Translations under genes and position numbers: made by a program
NCBI RefSeq assembly: GCF_024189315.1
Contig: NZ_JAIZEO010000003.1
Span: 248,001-312,000, forward strand
DNA from: Halobacillus sp. A5
GTDB taxonomy: Bacteria > Bacillota > Bacilli > Bacillales > Halobacillaceae
DNA length: 64,000 bases
Direction: 5' to 3'
Shown: in pieces, positions 25,950-34,798 of the stretch
How the letters are laid out: each line of letters starts with the position of its first letter
Position numbering within the stretch: the first letter of the stretch is position 1
The notes under the pieces: model-generated
Seen by the model: the letters and a program-made list of their open reading frames with translations, nothing else
Databases searched by the model: none
What the model was told of the DNA's origin: nothing

Positions 25950-27016
25950 TGCATAAAATTGCTGTTATTCCTGGAGACGGAATCGGTCCGGAAGTCGTCA
26001 ATGAAGCCCTCGCTTTGTTAGAGGAGATCGTTAAACAGGATTCGTTAACTTTGAAGTGGGAAGTTTTTGACTGGGGATCAGAATATTATTTACAGCATGG
26101 CAGGATGATGCCTGAAGAAAGCTTAGACCAATTAAGGGCATCTGATGCCATCTTGTTTGGCGCGATAGGAGACACGCGGGTTCCTGATGACGTGACAATC
26201 TGGGAGCTCATCATGCCGATCCGCAAACAATTTCAACAGTACATTAACTACCGGCCGGCCAGACAGCTCGATGGCATTCAATCCCCGCTTCAAAGTAAAA
26301 AGGACATCGATTTTGTAATTATACGCGAAAATGCGGAAGGGGAATATTCGAACATGGGCGGCCATGTTTATAAACATACTAATCAAGAAGTGGCCGTTCA
26401 AAATACAGTCATGACACGGGAAGGCTGTGAAAAAGTCGGCCGCTATGCGTTTGATTTTGCCAAAGAGAACAACTACAAAATGGTCACGAGTGCAACGAAA
26501 TCCAATGCGATCGTTCATACGATGGAGCTGTGGGACCGCTGTATGACAAACATCTCAGAAGACTATCCTGAGGTGGCGTTTGATTCAGTTTACATCGATG
26601 CTCTGGCAGCTTCGATGGTCCAGCATCCGGAAAAGTTCGGGGTCGTTGTTGCTTCTAATTTGTTTGGTGACATTCTATCAGACTTAGGGTCAGCCGTCGT
26701 TGGCGGACTCGGTGTTTCCCCGTCCGCGAATATAAATCCTGAAGGTACTTATCCGTCCATGTTTGAACCGGTCCACGGTTCAGCACCGGATATCGCCGGA
26801 AAAGGTATTGCAAATCCGATCGCGCAAATTTGGTCTCTGGCTCTTTTGTTTGACCATTTAGGGTACACGAAGCACGCGAACATTATCCTTTCATCGATAG
26901 AAAGCACGGTGCGGGATCAAGTCGTAACGCCTGATCTTGGCGGAAGTTTTTCAACACAAGAAGTCGGCCAGGCGATACGAGAACGCGTGGCAGCTGCATT
27001 TCAGGAGGTGGAATAA
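25949..27016 (+). CDS. Beta-decarboxylating dehydrogenase (tartrate/D-malate type), candidate dimethylmalate dehydrogenase
   Basis: A 355-residue NAD+-dependent enzyme of the isocitrate/isopropylmalate/D-malate dehydrogenase family, closest in pattern to TtuC/DmlA. Typical elements are IAVIPGDGIGPEVVNEALAL at the N-terminus, IRENAEGEYSNMGG near residue 127, the DALAASMVQHPEKFGVVVASNLFGDILSDL segment near residue 217, and EPVHGSAPDIAGKGIANP near residue 273. These enzymes oxidise a 2-hydroxy acid bearing a 3-carboxylate and release CO2. (R)-3,3-dimethylmalate, the last intermediate of pantoate breakdown, has exactly this structure and would give 2-oxoisovalerate (EC 1.1.1.84). D-malate or tartrate is the conventional alternative. 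Overlaps both neighbours by one base. Confidence 0.85.
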   Translation: MHKIAVIPGDGIGPEVVNEALALLEEIVKQDSLTLKWEVFDWGSEYYLQHGRMMPEESLDQLRASDAILFGAIGDTRVPDDVTIWELIMPIRKQFQQYINYRPARQLDGIQSPLQSKKDIDFVIIRENAEGEYSNMGGHVYKHTNQEVAVQNTVMTREGCEKVGRYAFDFAKENNYKMVTSATKSNAIVHTMELWDRCMTNISEDYPEVAFDSVYIDALAASMVQHPEKFGVVVASNLFGDILSDLGSAVVGGLGVSPSANINPEGTYPSMFEPVHGSAPDIAGKGIANPIAQIWSLALLFDHLGYTKHANIILSSIESTVRDQVVTPDLGGSFSTQEVGQAIRERVAAAFQEVE

Positions 27017-27762
27017 TGGACGTCAAACATAAAACGATTATTGTTTCTGGGGCAAACGGAGGTATGGGGCTTGCGCTCGTTCATCAATTACTGAAGGAAG
27101 GAGCCCAGGTCGTTGGCTGCGATTTAAATCTTGATCAACTAGACAGCGTCCAGCATGATCAACTATCCACTTATGAAGGTAACTTGCTTGATGAGGGTTT
27201 TGTCCGACGGGTGTTTCAGGAAACAAATGATCGTTACGGAAAAATTGATGGTCTAGTCAACGCCACAGGACTTGCGCAGCAAGCTGATTCGATTGAGAAC
27301 GTGTCAGTAGAGACGTGGGAGAACTTGATCGACATTAATATGAAGCTAATATTTTTAACGTGCAGGGAAGCGGCGAAATATATGAAAGCGAAACAGCGTG
27401 GATCGATCGTCAACGTCGCTTCCATCTCCGCGGTACGTCCGCGTCCCGGACTGCAAGCATACGTGGCGTCAAAAGGCGGAGCCGAAAGCTTTTCAAGGGC
27501 GCTCGCCATCGAATTAGCCGAGGATAACGTGCGAGTAAACACGGTTCATCCAGGTCCGTGTGATACAACTATGCTTGAAAAGTTTACTGCTGATGGCGTG
27601 GATATTGAAAAAGCAAAGGATGAAACCTTTAGAAAAAGTGTACCTTTAGGAAAACTTTTAACTCCTGAAAATATCGCATCATCGATCATTTTCCTATTAT
27701 CCGATCAGGCGGACATGATCACTGGCGCTGCGTTGAATGTAGACGGAGGAAGAGGTATTTAA
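27016..27762 (+). CDS. SDR-family dehydrogenase, candidate pantoate 4-dehydrogenase
   Basis: A 248-residue classical short-chain dehydrogenase. The NAD(P) site is VSGANGGMGLALVHQ at residue 9, NATG is near residue 87, the catalytic Ser is in NVASISAVRPRPG, and YVASKGG (YxxxK) is near residue 155; HPGPCDTTML and the C-terminal GAALNVDGGRGI complete the fold. In the inferred pathway it would oxidise the C4 alcohol of (R)-pantoate to the aldehyde (EC 1.1.1.106), the substrate of the aldehyde dehydrogenase that follows after 18 bases. SDR specificity cannot be read from sequence, so the role rests on context. Confidence 0.85.
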   Translation: MDVKHKTIIVSGANGGMGLALVHQLLKEGAQVVGCDLNLDQLDSVQHDQLSTYEGNLLDEGFVRRVFQETNDRYGKIDGLVNATGLAQQADSIENVSVETWENLIDINMKLIFLTCREAAKYMKAKQRGSIVNVASISAVRPRPGLQAYVASKGGAESFSRALAIELAEDNVRVNTVHPGPCDTTMLEKFTADGVDIEKAKDETFRKSVPLGKLLTPENIASSIIFLLSDQADMITGAALNVDGGRGI

Positions 27763-27780
27763 AGGCAGGGAGGGAAACGT

Positions 27781-29223
27781 ATGGACGAACTGTTAATGTA
27801 TATCAATGGGGAATGGCAGGAAAGTGCGGCGCGTGAACGGCTTGATTTTGTCAATCCAGCCAATCAACACGTGACCGGCACTATTCCTAGAGGGAAAGCG
27901 GAAGACGTCGATCGAGCCGTTACAGCCGCTCAAGCTGCTTTTGAAACGGATGAATGGAGGAAAGTAAAACCTCACGAAAGAGGTTATATTTTATTAGAAA
28001 TTGCACACAAAATTAGAAAAAATAACGATGAGTTGGCCAATCTTGAAACGATGGACGTAGGAAAGCCGCTGTCTCAAGCATACGCGGATGTTGAGGCAGC
28101 AGCTCGTTACTTTGAATTTTACGCGGGAGCAGCCGACAAATTGATGGGCGAAACAATCCCTATCGAAGACGGCGTGATCGATTTTACTGTCAGAGAACCG
28201 ATCGGAGTCACCGCCCACATTATTCCATGGAACTACCCGATTCAAATTACATCCAGAAGTACAGCGGCCGCCATCGCTACAGGCAACACGGTTGTCGTTA
28301 AAACCGCTGAACAAACCCCATTAACGGCCATGAAACTCGCAGAGTATTTTCACGAAACGAACCTCCCAAAAGGCGTATTTAATGTAGTTACAGGCCTCGG
28401 TCAGGAAGCCGGCGCTCGACTCTCCAATCATCCGGAAGTTAACCACATTACGTTTACCGGCTCTGTATCAACAGGAATTAAAATTATGAAAGCAGCAGCT
28501 GAGCACGTCGTTCCCGTCACCCTGGAGTTGGGCGGGAAATCTCCCAATCTAGTCTTCTCAGACTGTGATGAGCAGGAAGCTTTGAATGGTGTCATACGAG
28601 CGATTATTCAAAATGCCGGGCAGACATGTTCGGCTGGATCGAGGCTTTTAATTGAAGATTCCTATAAAGAAAGATTTCTCTCTTTACTAAAAGCTAGATT
28701 TGAAGAGCTTACCGTAGGACCTGGAAAAGAAGATTGTGATATCGGCCCTATTTTATCTAAAGAGCAGTACGAAAAGATCGTTTCGTACATTGAGGAAGGT
28801 AGAAAGCAAGGTGAAATTGTTACAGGAGGCGAACGGATGCAAGTCGAAGGCTGTGAAGAGGGCTACTATCTGCAGCCGACCATCATCGATCAGCTTCCCC
28901 ACGACAGCACGGTCGCTCAAGAGGAAATCTTTGGCCCCGTGTTGGCCGTCTTCTCTTTTCAATCGGAAAATGAAGCCGTGCAGCTAGCCAACGATACTGA
29001 CTATGGATTAGTAACCGGCATATGGACATCTGACATCGGCAAAGCCCACCGTCTCGCTGATCAAATCCAATCAGGACAGGTTTTTGTAAATAACTATGGA
29101 GCTGGAGGCGGCATACAGATGCCATTTGGCGGATATAAAAGAAGTGGATTCGGCAGGGAGAAAGGGTTTGAGGCGCTGAAGAACTATACCCAACTGAAAA
29201 ATGTAGCGATAAAGTATAGATGA
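27781..29223 (+). CDS. Aldehyde dehydrogenase, candidate 4-dehydropantoate dehydrogenase
   Basis: A 480-residue NAD(P)+-dependent aldehyde dehydrogenase. Visible motifs are the cofactor site IIPWNYPIQITSRSTAAAIA near residue 145, FTGSVSTGIKIM near residue 227, the general base Glu in LELGGKSPN near residue 252, and the nucleophilic Cys in GQTCSAGSR near residue 284; the C-terminal PFGGYKRSGFGREKG is typical of the family. A GGCAGGGAGGG ribosome site precedes the ATG. As the last gene of the operon it is followed by a strong terminator. It would turn 4-dehydropantoate into (R)-3,3-dimethylmalate (EC 1.2.1.33) in the proposed route. Betaine-aldehyde-type enzymes look similar, but the context does not favour that. 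Confidence 0.9.
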   Translation: MDELLMYINGEWQESAARERLDFVNPANQHVTGTIPRGKAEDVDRAVTAAQAAFETDEWRKVKPHERGYILLEIAHKIRKNNDELANLETMDVGKPLSQAYADVEAAARYFEFYAGAADKLMGETIPIEDGVIDFTVREPIGVTAHIIPWNYPIQITSRSTAAAIATGNTVVVKTAEQTPLTAMKLAEYFHETNLPKGVFNVVTGLGQEAGARLSNHPEVNHITFTGSVSTGIKIMKAAAEHVVPVTLELGGKSPNLVFSDCDEQEALNGVIRAIIQNAGQTCSAGSRLLIEDSYKERFLSLLKARFEELTVGPGKEDCDIGPILSKEQYEKIVSYIEEGRKQGEIVTGGERMQVEGCEEGYYLQPTIIDQLPHDSTVAQEEIFGPVLAVFSFQSENEAVQLANDTDYGLVTGIWTSDIGKAHRLADQIQSGQVFVNNYGAGGGIQMPFGGYKRSGFGREKGFEALKNYTQLKNVAIKYR

Positions 29224-29254
29224 CCTAATATAATTAGTAATGTTCATGAGTATT

Positions 29255-29301
29255 AAATCCTGTTGCAAGATCTAATTTTAGATCTTGCAACAGGATTTTT
29301 T
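29255..29301 (+). terminator. Strong rho-independent terminator closing the pantothenate operon
   Basis: A 20-bp perfect stem (29255-29274 with 29279-29298) around a 4-base loop, leading into a T-run. It separates the aldehyde dehydrogenase gene from the promoter of the RpiR gene. Confidence 0.93.
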
Positions 29302-29345
29302 AGTTAAATTCTATATAAAAAATTCAGAAAATTGTCAATTTTTTA

Positions 29346-29374
29346 TTGACATATAAGTATGATGAGCCTAGTAT
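29346..29374 (+). promoter_or_regulatory. Sigma-A promoter of the rpiR-anmK operon
   Basis: TTGACA at 29346-29351, a 17-bp spacer, and TAGTAT at 29369-29374. It lies 45 bp after the terminator of the preceding operon, so the regulator gene starts a new transcription unit. Confidence 0.75.
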
Positions 29375-29436
29375 GTAATTAAACTACAATGTTAACTAAT
29401 TTTTATGAAGTTTTGCTTCTTTTGGGGATGATTGAT

Positions 29437-30282
29437 TTGTCAAATACGCTTGAACAATTACGCCAGTGTTATCAAGACTTGCGCCGTGCAGAACAAAAGG
29501 TAGCAGAGTATATTCTTGAAAATCCTTTTAAAGTGTTAGGGATGCCAATAGCGAAGCTTTCTGAAGAAACGGCTACGAGTGAAGCCACGATAATTAGAAT
29601 GTGCCGTTCACTGAGTTTAAAGGGTTACACGGAATTAAAGTTGAATATTTCTGCATCATTAAATGGGGATAAAGAGTACAAAGATCGGTATGAGGATATT
29701 TCAGCGGATGCCAATTTGACGGACATTATACAGCTTGTTTCCAATAATAACATGCGTTCGATTAAGTTGACTCATTCATTAATTGATGAGGATCAAATGG
29801 AGAAAGCTGTCTTTGCATTAAATGGTGCCCGAAGGATTGCAGTTATTGGTGTCGGAGCTTCTGCTATAGTGGCACTGGATTTCGAACAAAAGTGCAAGCG
29901 GATTAATAAGTGGTGTGAAGCATTTACGGATGGTCATTCACAATTAACTTCAGCTGTCCATTTAACCGAAAATGATGTAGTGCTGGCGATTTCTTACTCA
30001 GGAAAAACAAAAGAAATCGTCGATACAATGAAAGTTGTGAAAGAACGGAAGGCACAGACTATTTCCATTACAGGCTATGGAAAGAATGTTGTGCAGAAGT
30101 TGGCCGATGTTAATTTATACGCTTCTCCTATTGAAAAAAATATTCGCAGTGGCGCCACAGCTTCGAGAATCGCACAGTTAAATATCATAGACGTTTTGTT
30201 TACAGCCCTTGCTTCCATTAATTTTGAAGAATCTGTTCGAATGCTGGATGAAACGAGGGCAGTTCTACGCAAAAGAACTTAA
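29437..30282 (+). CDS. RpiR/MurR-family transcriptional regulator
   Basis: A 281-residue regulator with an N-terminal RpiR helix-turn-helix (residues 1-75, including RRAEQKVAEYILENP and SEATIIRMCRSLSLKGYTELK) and a C-terminal SIS domain (about 110-270: ALNGARRIAVIGVGASAIVA, AISYSGKTKEIVDTMK) that binds a phosphosugar. I place the start at the TTG at 29437, after GGGGATGA, giving MSNTLEQLRQ; an ATG at 29389 lacks a good ribosome site. The regulator heads an operon with AnmK, whose product is MurNAc 6-phosphate, the known effector of MurR, so that ligand is likely. Confidence 0.88.
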   Translation: MSNTLEQLRQCYQDLRRAEQKVAEYILENPFKVLGMPIAKLSEETATSEATIIRMCRSLSLKGYTELKLNISASLNGDKEYKDRYEDISADANLTDIIQLVSNNNMRSIKLTHSLIDEDQMEKAVFALNGARRIAVIGVGASAIVALDFEQKCKRINKWCEAFTDGHSQLTSAVHLTENDVVLAISYSGKTKEIVDTMKVVKERKAQTISITGYGKNVVQKLADVNLYASPIEKNIRSGATASRIAQLNIIDVLFTALASINFEESVRMLDETRAVLRKRT

Positions 30283-30303
30283 TTAGAAAGGAGGGAAAAA
30301 ATT

Positions 30304-31374
30304 TTGAATGATGAACTAAACTCGTTGTTTAACAAACATCTTCAAAAGGAGTACTTTTCATGTATTACATGTTGTGTCACTTTAGACGGAGAGGTGCTTT
30401 ATCATAAGTCCTACGGAAAAGTAAGTAATCAGCGCAATGAAATCTGCCGCAAAGATACCATCTTTGATTTAGCCAGTTTAACAAAAGTGGTAACTACTAC
30501 ATTAATTCTTCAACTCATTTCCAATAAGAAATTAACACTATCAACTTCATTAGGGGAATGTCTTCCAGCATCTTCAGATCACTCTGTCCTCTCCCCCATA
30601 ACGATTCGTCAACTGCTTACTCATACGACCGGTTTAATCAGCTGGTACCCCTTTTACTCCCATCTTCCAGATAAGAACATGTGGAACATATTAAATAGCA
30701 TAAATCTTCTACATACTTCACAGAATTCAGTCTTATATAGTGACTTAAACTTCATTCTCCTAGGAGAAGTGTTGAAAAATCATTATCAAGCAACCTTATC
30801 TACCATAGTTTCCAAACAAATTTCAAAGCCTTATCACTTAAATTCGTTAAGTTATGCGCCTTCCACTGGGGAGTCGATTGCTGAAACAGAATTTGGGAAT
30901 CAAATAGAAATGAAGATGGTGAAGGAGCGCCATTTTACCTTTAATGGATTTAGGGATGTAAAATTCCCGATTGCCGGAGAGGTGAATGATGGGAATACTT
31001 ATTACTTTTTTAATGGAGAATCCGGCCATGCCGGTTTGTTTTCAAATGTTAGAGATCTTGTTTCGTTAGGAGAACTGTATGTGCTGGATGATGATCTGAA
31101 TAAAGGAATCGATCAACATTTGCTTCAAGAGTCTTTAAAGGAACAGGCACCTGGCAGAGGGTTGGGATGGCAGGTTTCTGAGCCGTTTTTATTCGGTGCG
31201 GGCCATACAGGATTTACGGGTACAATGCTTTTTGTGGACCCCGAACAGCGGCTTTCTGTAGGAATTCTAACCAATCGTTTAAATGTTTCATATCCGAAAA
31301 ATCTTAATGACTTCAGAAAAAAAGCAATTCAAATGATTACATCTTACATAAAAAAGGAGAGGTTTTATGCTTAA
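30304..31374 (+). CDS. Serine hydrolase of the beta-lactamase/AmiE (YbbE-like) family
   Basis: A 356-residue class C beta-lactamase-like enzyme. The catalytic Ser58 and Lys61 are in DLASLTKVVTT, the Tyr motif is YSDLNFI near residue 148, and the third motif is HTGFTG near residue 300 in place of KTG. There is no signal peptide, so unlike true beta-lactamases it is cytoplasmic. In B. subtilis the related ybbE (amiE) gene lies with murQ, murR and nagZ and is linked to removal of peptides from muropeptides. Standing between a MurR-like regulator, a peptide-type ABC importer and AnmK, it may trim imported muropeptides or act as a peptidase. The TTG start follows AAAGGAGGG. Confidence 0.82.
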   Translation: MNDELNSLFNKHLQKEYFSCITCCVTLDGEVLYHKSYGKVSNQRNEICRKDTIFDLASLTKVVTTTLILQLISNKKLTLSTSLGECLPASSDHSVLSPITIRQLLTHTTGLISWYPFYSHLPDKNMWNILNSINLLHTSQNSVLYSDLNFILLGEVLKNHYQATLSTIVSKQISKPYHLNSLSYAPSTGESIAETEFGNQIEMKMVKERHFTFNGFRDVKFPIAGEVNDGNTYYFFNGESGHAGLFSNVRDLVSLGELYVLDDDLNKGIDQHLLQESLKEQAPGRGLGWQVSEPFLFGAGHTGFTGTMLFVDPEQRLSVGILTNRLNVSYPKNLNDFRKKAIQMITSYIKKERFYA

Positions 31375-32914
31375 GAAATGGAGTTTGCTTTTGTTGGTGT
31401 TAGTTCTTTCCCTGATCATGTCAGCTTGTTCAGAAGAAAGTGATGCAGGTGATGAGGGGGAGGATACTAGTAAGGGTGCTGCACAGGAACTGAAGATCGC
31501 GAATGATCAGGAGCCGGCGGGACTTGATCCTCATAAGACACCTGCCCATTCTTCCGTTCGCATTTATTCGAAAATTTATGAAGGCCTTGTCAGCCTAGAT
31601 GAGAATATGGAAATAGAAGGTCAGCTTGCTGAAAGCTGGGATCAGCCGAATGATGATACTTATGTTTTTAATCTAGTAGAGGGTGTCCAATTTCATAATG
31701 GCAGGGAAATGACGGCTGAGGATGTGAAGTACAGCTTTGAACGTATTTTAGACGAAGAAACGGCTTCACACATTGCTTCCTATTTTAATATGGTGGATTC
31801 GATCGAAGTCGTAGATGACTATACTGTTCAATTTAATTTATCTGAGCCATCCGCTTCTTTCCTAAATAATCTAACCAATGCAAGTGCAGCTATCGTACCT
31901 GAAGAACTAGTGGAAGAAAATGATGGAGATCTTCAACAGGTGGCTGAAGGAACAGGACCTTTTACATTCGTAGAATGGGTACCTGATAGTAAAGTTACTC
32001 TTGAGAAGAATGAAGATTACTATATTGAAGGACAGCCTAAACTGGACACTGTAAGCTACTACACAATGAAAGAAGAGGCATCCAGGTTATCAGCGATCCG
32101 TACAGGTGAAGTGGATATGACTACCGTAGGGGCTAAATCTTCCTCGCTGCTTGAGGATCAGGAGAACGTCGAAGTGATCGATTATCAGTCTCTTGAGTAC
32201 AGCTACGTTGGATTTAATGTAGATAAAGAACCATTTAATGATGAAAAAGTTCGTCAGGCTCTAAGCTTAGCTACTGATCGCGATAAAGTTACGGAGATTG
32301 TATGGGATGGAGATGCTGAGCAGTCAGGGCCCGTGGCTCCTTCTATGGGAGAATGGCCAATAGATGTAACGGAGGCAGAGCTTTATAACCGCGATATTGA
32401 AAAAGCTAAGGAGCTTTTAGCAGAGGCAGGTTATGAGAATGGATTTGAAACAGAAATTACTACGGCCTCTACTTACCCGGACATGGTTGATACGGCTCAA
32501 CTTCTACAACAACAGTGGGCGGAAATTGGTGTGGAGGCTTCGATTAATCAGATTGAATGGGGAGAATATATAGATGTTTGGTCTGATACTTCAGCTGACG
32601 TACTGATTGGCCGAAACGGATCAGGAACAGACCCTGATCGTTCCCTTAATTACTTTTTCCATACAGAGGGATCAGCAAATGTTTGGAACTTCTCTGACGG
32701 AGACTATGACCAGCTTGTAGAAGAAGCGGAAATGGAAAGTGATCAAGAGGCTCGTAAGGAAATGTACGTTGAAGCACAGGAAGAAATAATCAATCTTTCC
32801 CCAAATTTGTTCTTGGTTTCTCCAAAAAATTATGTAGCCGTCAATGAAAGTGTAGCTGATTACACCCCATATGCTCATAATGCAGAAGATATTGTGGAAG
32901 TAACGAAAGAATAA
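31367..32914 (+). CDS. Peptide/muropeptide ABC transporter substrate-binding lipoprotein (Dpp/Opp family)
   Basis: A 515-residue family 5 extracellular solute-binding protein. The lipoprotein signal is MLKKWSLLLLVLVLSLIMSAC with Cys21; after an acidic linker the domain begins at QELKIANDQEPAGLDPHKTP and contains the typical ESWDQPNDDTYVFNLVEGVQFHNG region. The sequence is strongly acidic. It overlaps the hydrolase gene by eight bases and is followed by a hairpin and two permease genes. Binding of muropeptides or anhydro-muropeptides, as DppA/MppA proteins can, is inferred from AnmK in the same operon. Confidence 0.9.
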   Translation: MLKKWSLLLLVLVLSLIMSACSEESDAGDEGEDTSKGAAQELKIANDQEPAGLDPHKTPAHSSVRIYSKIYEGLVSLDENMEIEGQLAESWDQPNDDTYVFNLVEGVQFHNGREMTAEDVKYSFERILDEETASHIASYFNMVDSIEVVDDYTVQFNLSEPSASFLNNLTNASAAIVPEELVEENDGDLQQVAEGTGPFTFVEWVPDSKVTLEKNEDYYIEGQPKLDTVSYYTMKEEASRLSAIRTGEVDMTTVGAKSSSLLEDQENVEVIDYQSLEYSYVGFNVDKEPFNDEKVRQALSLATDRDKVTEIVWDGDAEQSGPVAPSMGEWPIDVTEAELYNRDIEKAKELLAEAGYENGFETEITTASTYPDMVDTAQLLQQQWAEIGVEASINQIEWGEYIDVWSDTSADVLIGRNGSGTDPDRSLNYFFHTEGSANVWNFSDGDYDQLVEEAEMESDQEARKEMYVEAQEEIINLSPNLFLVSPKNYVAVNESVADYTPYAHNAEDIVEVTKE

Positions 32915-32923
32915 CTTAATGAT

Positions 32924-32946
32924 GTGCTGCCTATATTAGGCAGCAC
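32924..32946 (+). promoter_or_regulatory. mRNA hairpin downstream of the binding-protein gene
   Basis: A perfect 9-bp stem (GTGCTGCCT/AGGCAGCAC, 32924-32932 with 32938-32946) and a 5-base loop, not followed by a good T-run. Placed between binding-protein and permease genes, it probably stabilises the upstream mRNA and keeps permease expression lower. Confidence 0.6.
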
Positions 32947-32974
32947 TCAACATTAATTTTAAGGGTGAAATAGA

Positions 32975-33919
32975 ATGCTTACATATATAACTCGAAGAAT
33001 CTTAATGCTAATCCCGGTTCTATTTGGAGTCTCCGTGTTTATTTTTATCGTCATGCGCATCGTACCAGGTGACTTAGCGATGACGATTTTAGGCAATAAT
33101 GCCACGCCGGAATCACTACATCAGCTCCGTGAAGACTTCGGACTCAATTTACCATTGTATGTGCAATATTTTAATTGGATGAGTGGAGTGTTAACAGGAG
33201 ATTTCGGCCAGTCCATGCGAACAGGTCAAGAAGTGCTGCCAGACATTTTAAGCCGATTTAAGTTGACGTTTGAGCTTACATTGATTTCTGCTTTTATTTC
33301 CTGGATCATTGCCATTCCTTTAGGGATTATTGCAGCAGTTAAAAGAAATACGAATACTGACTTTGGCGTAAGGTTAATTTCGCTTCTTGGGGTGTCGGTA
33401 CCAAATTTTGCACTTGCGATCATAATAATTCTTGTTTTATCACTAGCATTCTCTTATAGTCCTCCAATCGAATATGTTGGCTTTTTTGAAAATCCACTTC
33501 AAAACTTAGAAATTATGATTATTCCAGCTATTGTACTAGGAAGTTCAATGGCCGGCGCCGTAATGAGAATGACCCGTTCATCTGTTCTGGAAATATTAAG
33601 GCAGGACTTCATTAGAACAATCAGGGCAAAGGGGGCAAGAGAAAGAATAGTGATCTTTAATCATGCCCTTCGAAATGCCATGATTCCTATTTTAACAATT
33701 ATCGGTCTGCAAGTGGGAACGCTACTTGGCGGTACGGTCATCATTGAACAGATTTTTTCATTGCCGGGGCTTGGTCAGTTAGTATTAACAGCAATTAATC
33801 AAAGGGACTTTATAGTTGTGCAGGGAGCTGTATTATTTATTGCCTTTGTTTTTGTGTTTATTAACTTACTGGTAGATGTGCTCTATTCTTACTTAGATCC
33901 AAGAATCAAGTATAAATAA
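32975..33919 (+). CDS. ABC transporter permease, DppB type
   Basis: A 314-residue membrane subunit with six helices. The N-terminal RRILMLIPVLFGVSVFIFIVMRIVPGD is the DppB/OppB signature, and the EAA loop region includes RTIRAKGARERIVIFNHALRN near residue 215; the C-terminus ends in the typical YLDPRIKYK. It is the first of two permeases of the importer encoded across this operon. Confidence 0.93.
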   Translation: MLTYITRRILMLIPVLFGVSVFIFIVMRIVPGDLAMTILGNNATPESLHQLREDFGLNLPLYVQYFNWMSGVLTGDFGQSMRTGQEVLPDILSRFKLTFELTLISAFISWIIAIPLGIIAAVKRNTNTDFGVRLISLLGVSVPNFALAIIIILVLSLAFSYSPPIEYVGFFENPLQNLEIMIIPAIVLGSSMAGAVMRMTRSSVLEILRQDFIRTIRAKGARERIVIFNHALRNAMIPILTIIGLQVGTLLGGTVIIEQIFSLPGLGQLVLTAINQRDFIVVQGAVLFIAFVFVFINLLVDVLYSYLDPRIKYK

Positions 33920-33951
33920 GTTGAAGTTTCTAACAAAAAGGATGAGTAATA

Positions 33952-34779
33952 ATGAAGCAATTTCTCAAACGATTGAGAAAGGATAAAGTAGGGATAGTCG
34001 GCTTTGTTGGTATAGCCATGGTTATCATTATAGGATTGCTGGCTCCTCTTATTGCCCCCTACGGACCTGAAGAAATGTCTCAAACTCACGTTATGGAAGG
34101 ACCAAGTAAAGAATTTATTTTTGGTACAGATGAGTTTGGACGGGATATCTTTTCAAGAATCGTTTATGGCGCTCAGGTTTCTTTGCAAGTAGGCTTAATT
34201 GCTGTAGGAATCGGAGCAGGATTTGGTCTTCTGTTTGGTTTAATTAGTGGTTTTTTTCAAGGTAAAATCGATCAAATTATAATGAGAATCATGGATGTCT
34301 TCTTTGCGTTTCCTGACATTCTTTTAGCATTGACCATCGTTGCTGTTCTAGGCCCAAGTCTTACGAACACAATGATAGCTATCGGAATCGTCTTCACGCC
34401 TGTATTTACCAGGGTCGTTCGCGGAACGGTCATTAGTGTGAAAGAAAATGAATACATTTCAAACGCTGTGGCGATTGGCGTCTCACCTGTGAACATTATT
34501 ATTAAGCATGTTACACCTAATATTATGGCACCGTTTATCGTGCAGGTGACTCTAGGTTTATCAGGAGCTATTTTAACAGAAGCTGCTTTAAGCTTTCTTG
34601 GATTGGGTGTTCAGCCGCCGAATCCCTCCTGGGGCGTCATGTTGAACGATGGACGAGCACTGATGGAATTTGCCCCATGGACGATATTATTTCCAGCGGG
34701 AGCGATCATTTTTACAATTTTCTGCTTCAACCTATTCGGTGATAGTTTAAGAGATATTTTAGATCCGAAACTTAAGTGA
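33952..34779 (+). CDS. ABC transporter permease, DppC type
   Basis: A 275-residue membrane subunit. The N-terminal cytoplasmic KQFLKRLRKDKVGIVGFVG and periplasmic FGTDEFGRDIFSRIVYGAQVSL are DppC/OppC signatures, the EAA loop is AVAIGVSPVNIIIKHVTPN near residue 173, and the C-terminus reads FGDSLRDILDPKLK. It follows DppB by 32 bases and pairs with it to form the channel. Confidence 0.93.
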   Translation: MKQFLKRLRKDKVGIVGFVGIAMVIIIGLLAPLIAPYGPEEMSQTHVMEGPSKEFIFGTDEFGRDIFSRIVYGAQVSLQVGLIAVGIGAGFGLLFGLISGFFQGKIDQIIMRIMDVFFAFPDILLALTIVAVLGPSLTNTMIAIGIVFTPVFTRVVRGTVISVKENEYISNAVAIGVSPVNIIIKHVTPNIMAPFIVQVTLGLSGAILTEAALSFLGLGVQPPNPSWGVMLNDGRALMEFAPWTILFPAGAIIFTIFCFNLFGDSLRDILDPKLK

Positions 34780-34798
34780 TTTTAAGAGGGGTGAATGA

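Noticed and set aside
26132-26518. 128-codon open frame on the minus strand
   Set aside because: Antisense to the beta-decarboxylating dehydrogenase; no start signals.
25949-27016. 3-isopropylmalate dehydrogenase (LeuB) of leucine synthesis
   Set aside because: The sequence pattern is closer to TtuC/DmlA enzymes and no other leu genes are adjacent; the catabolic operon context argues against it.
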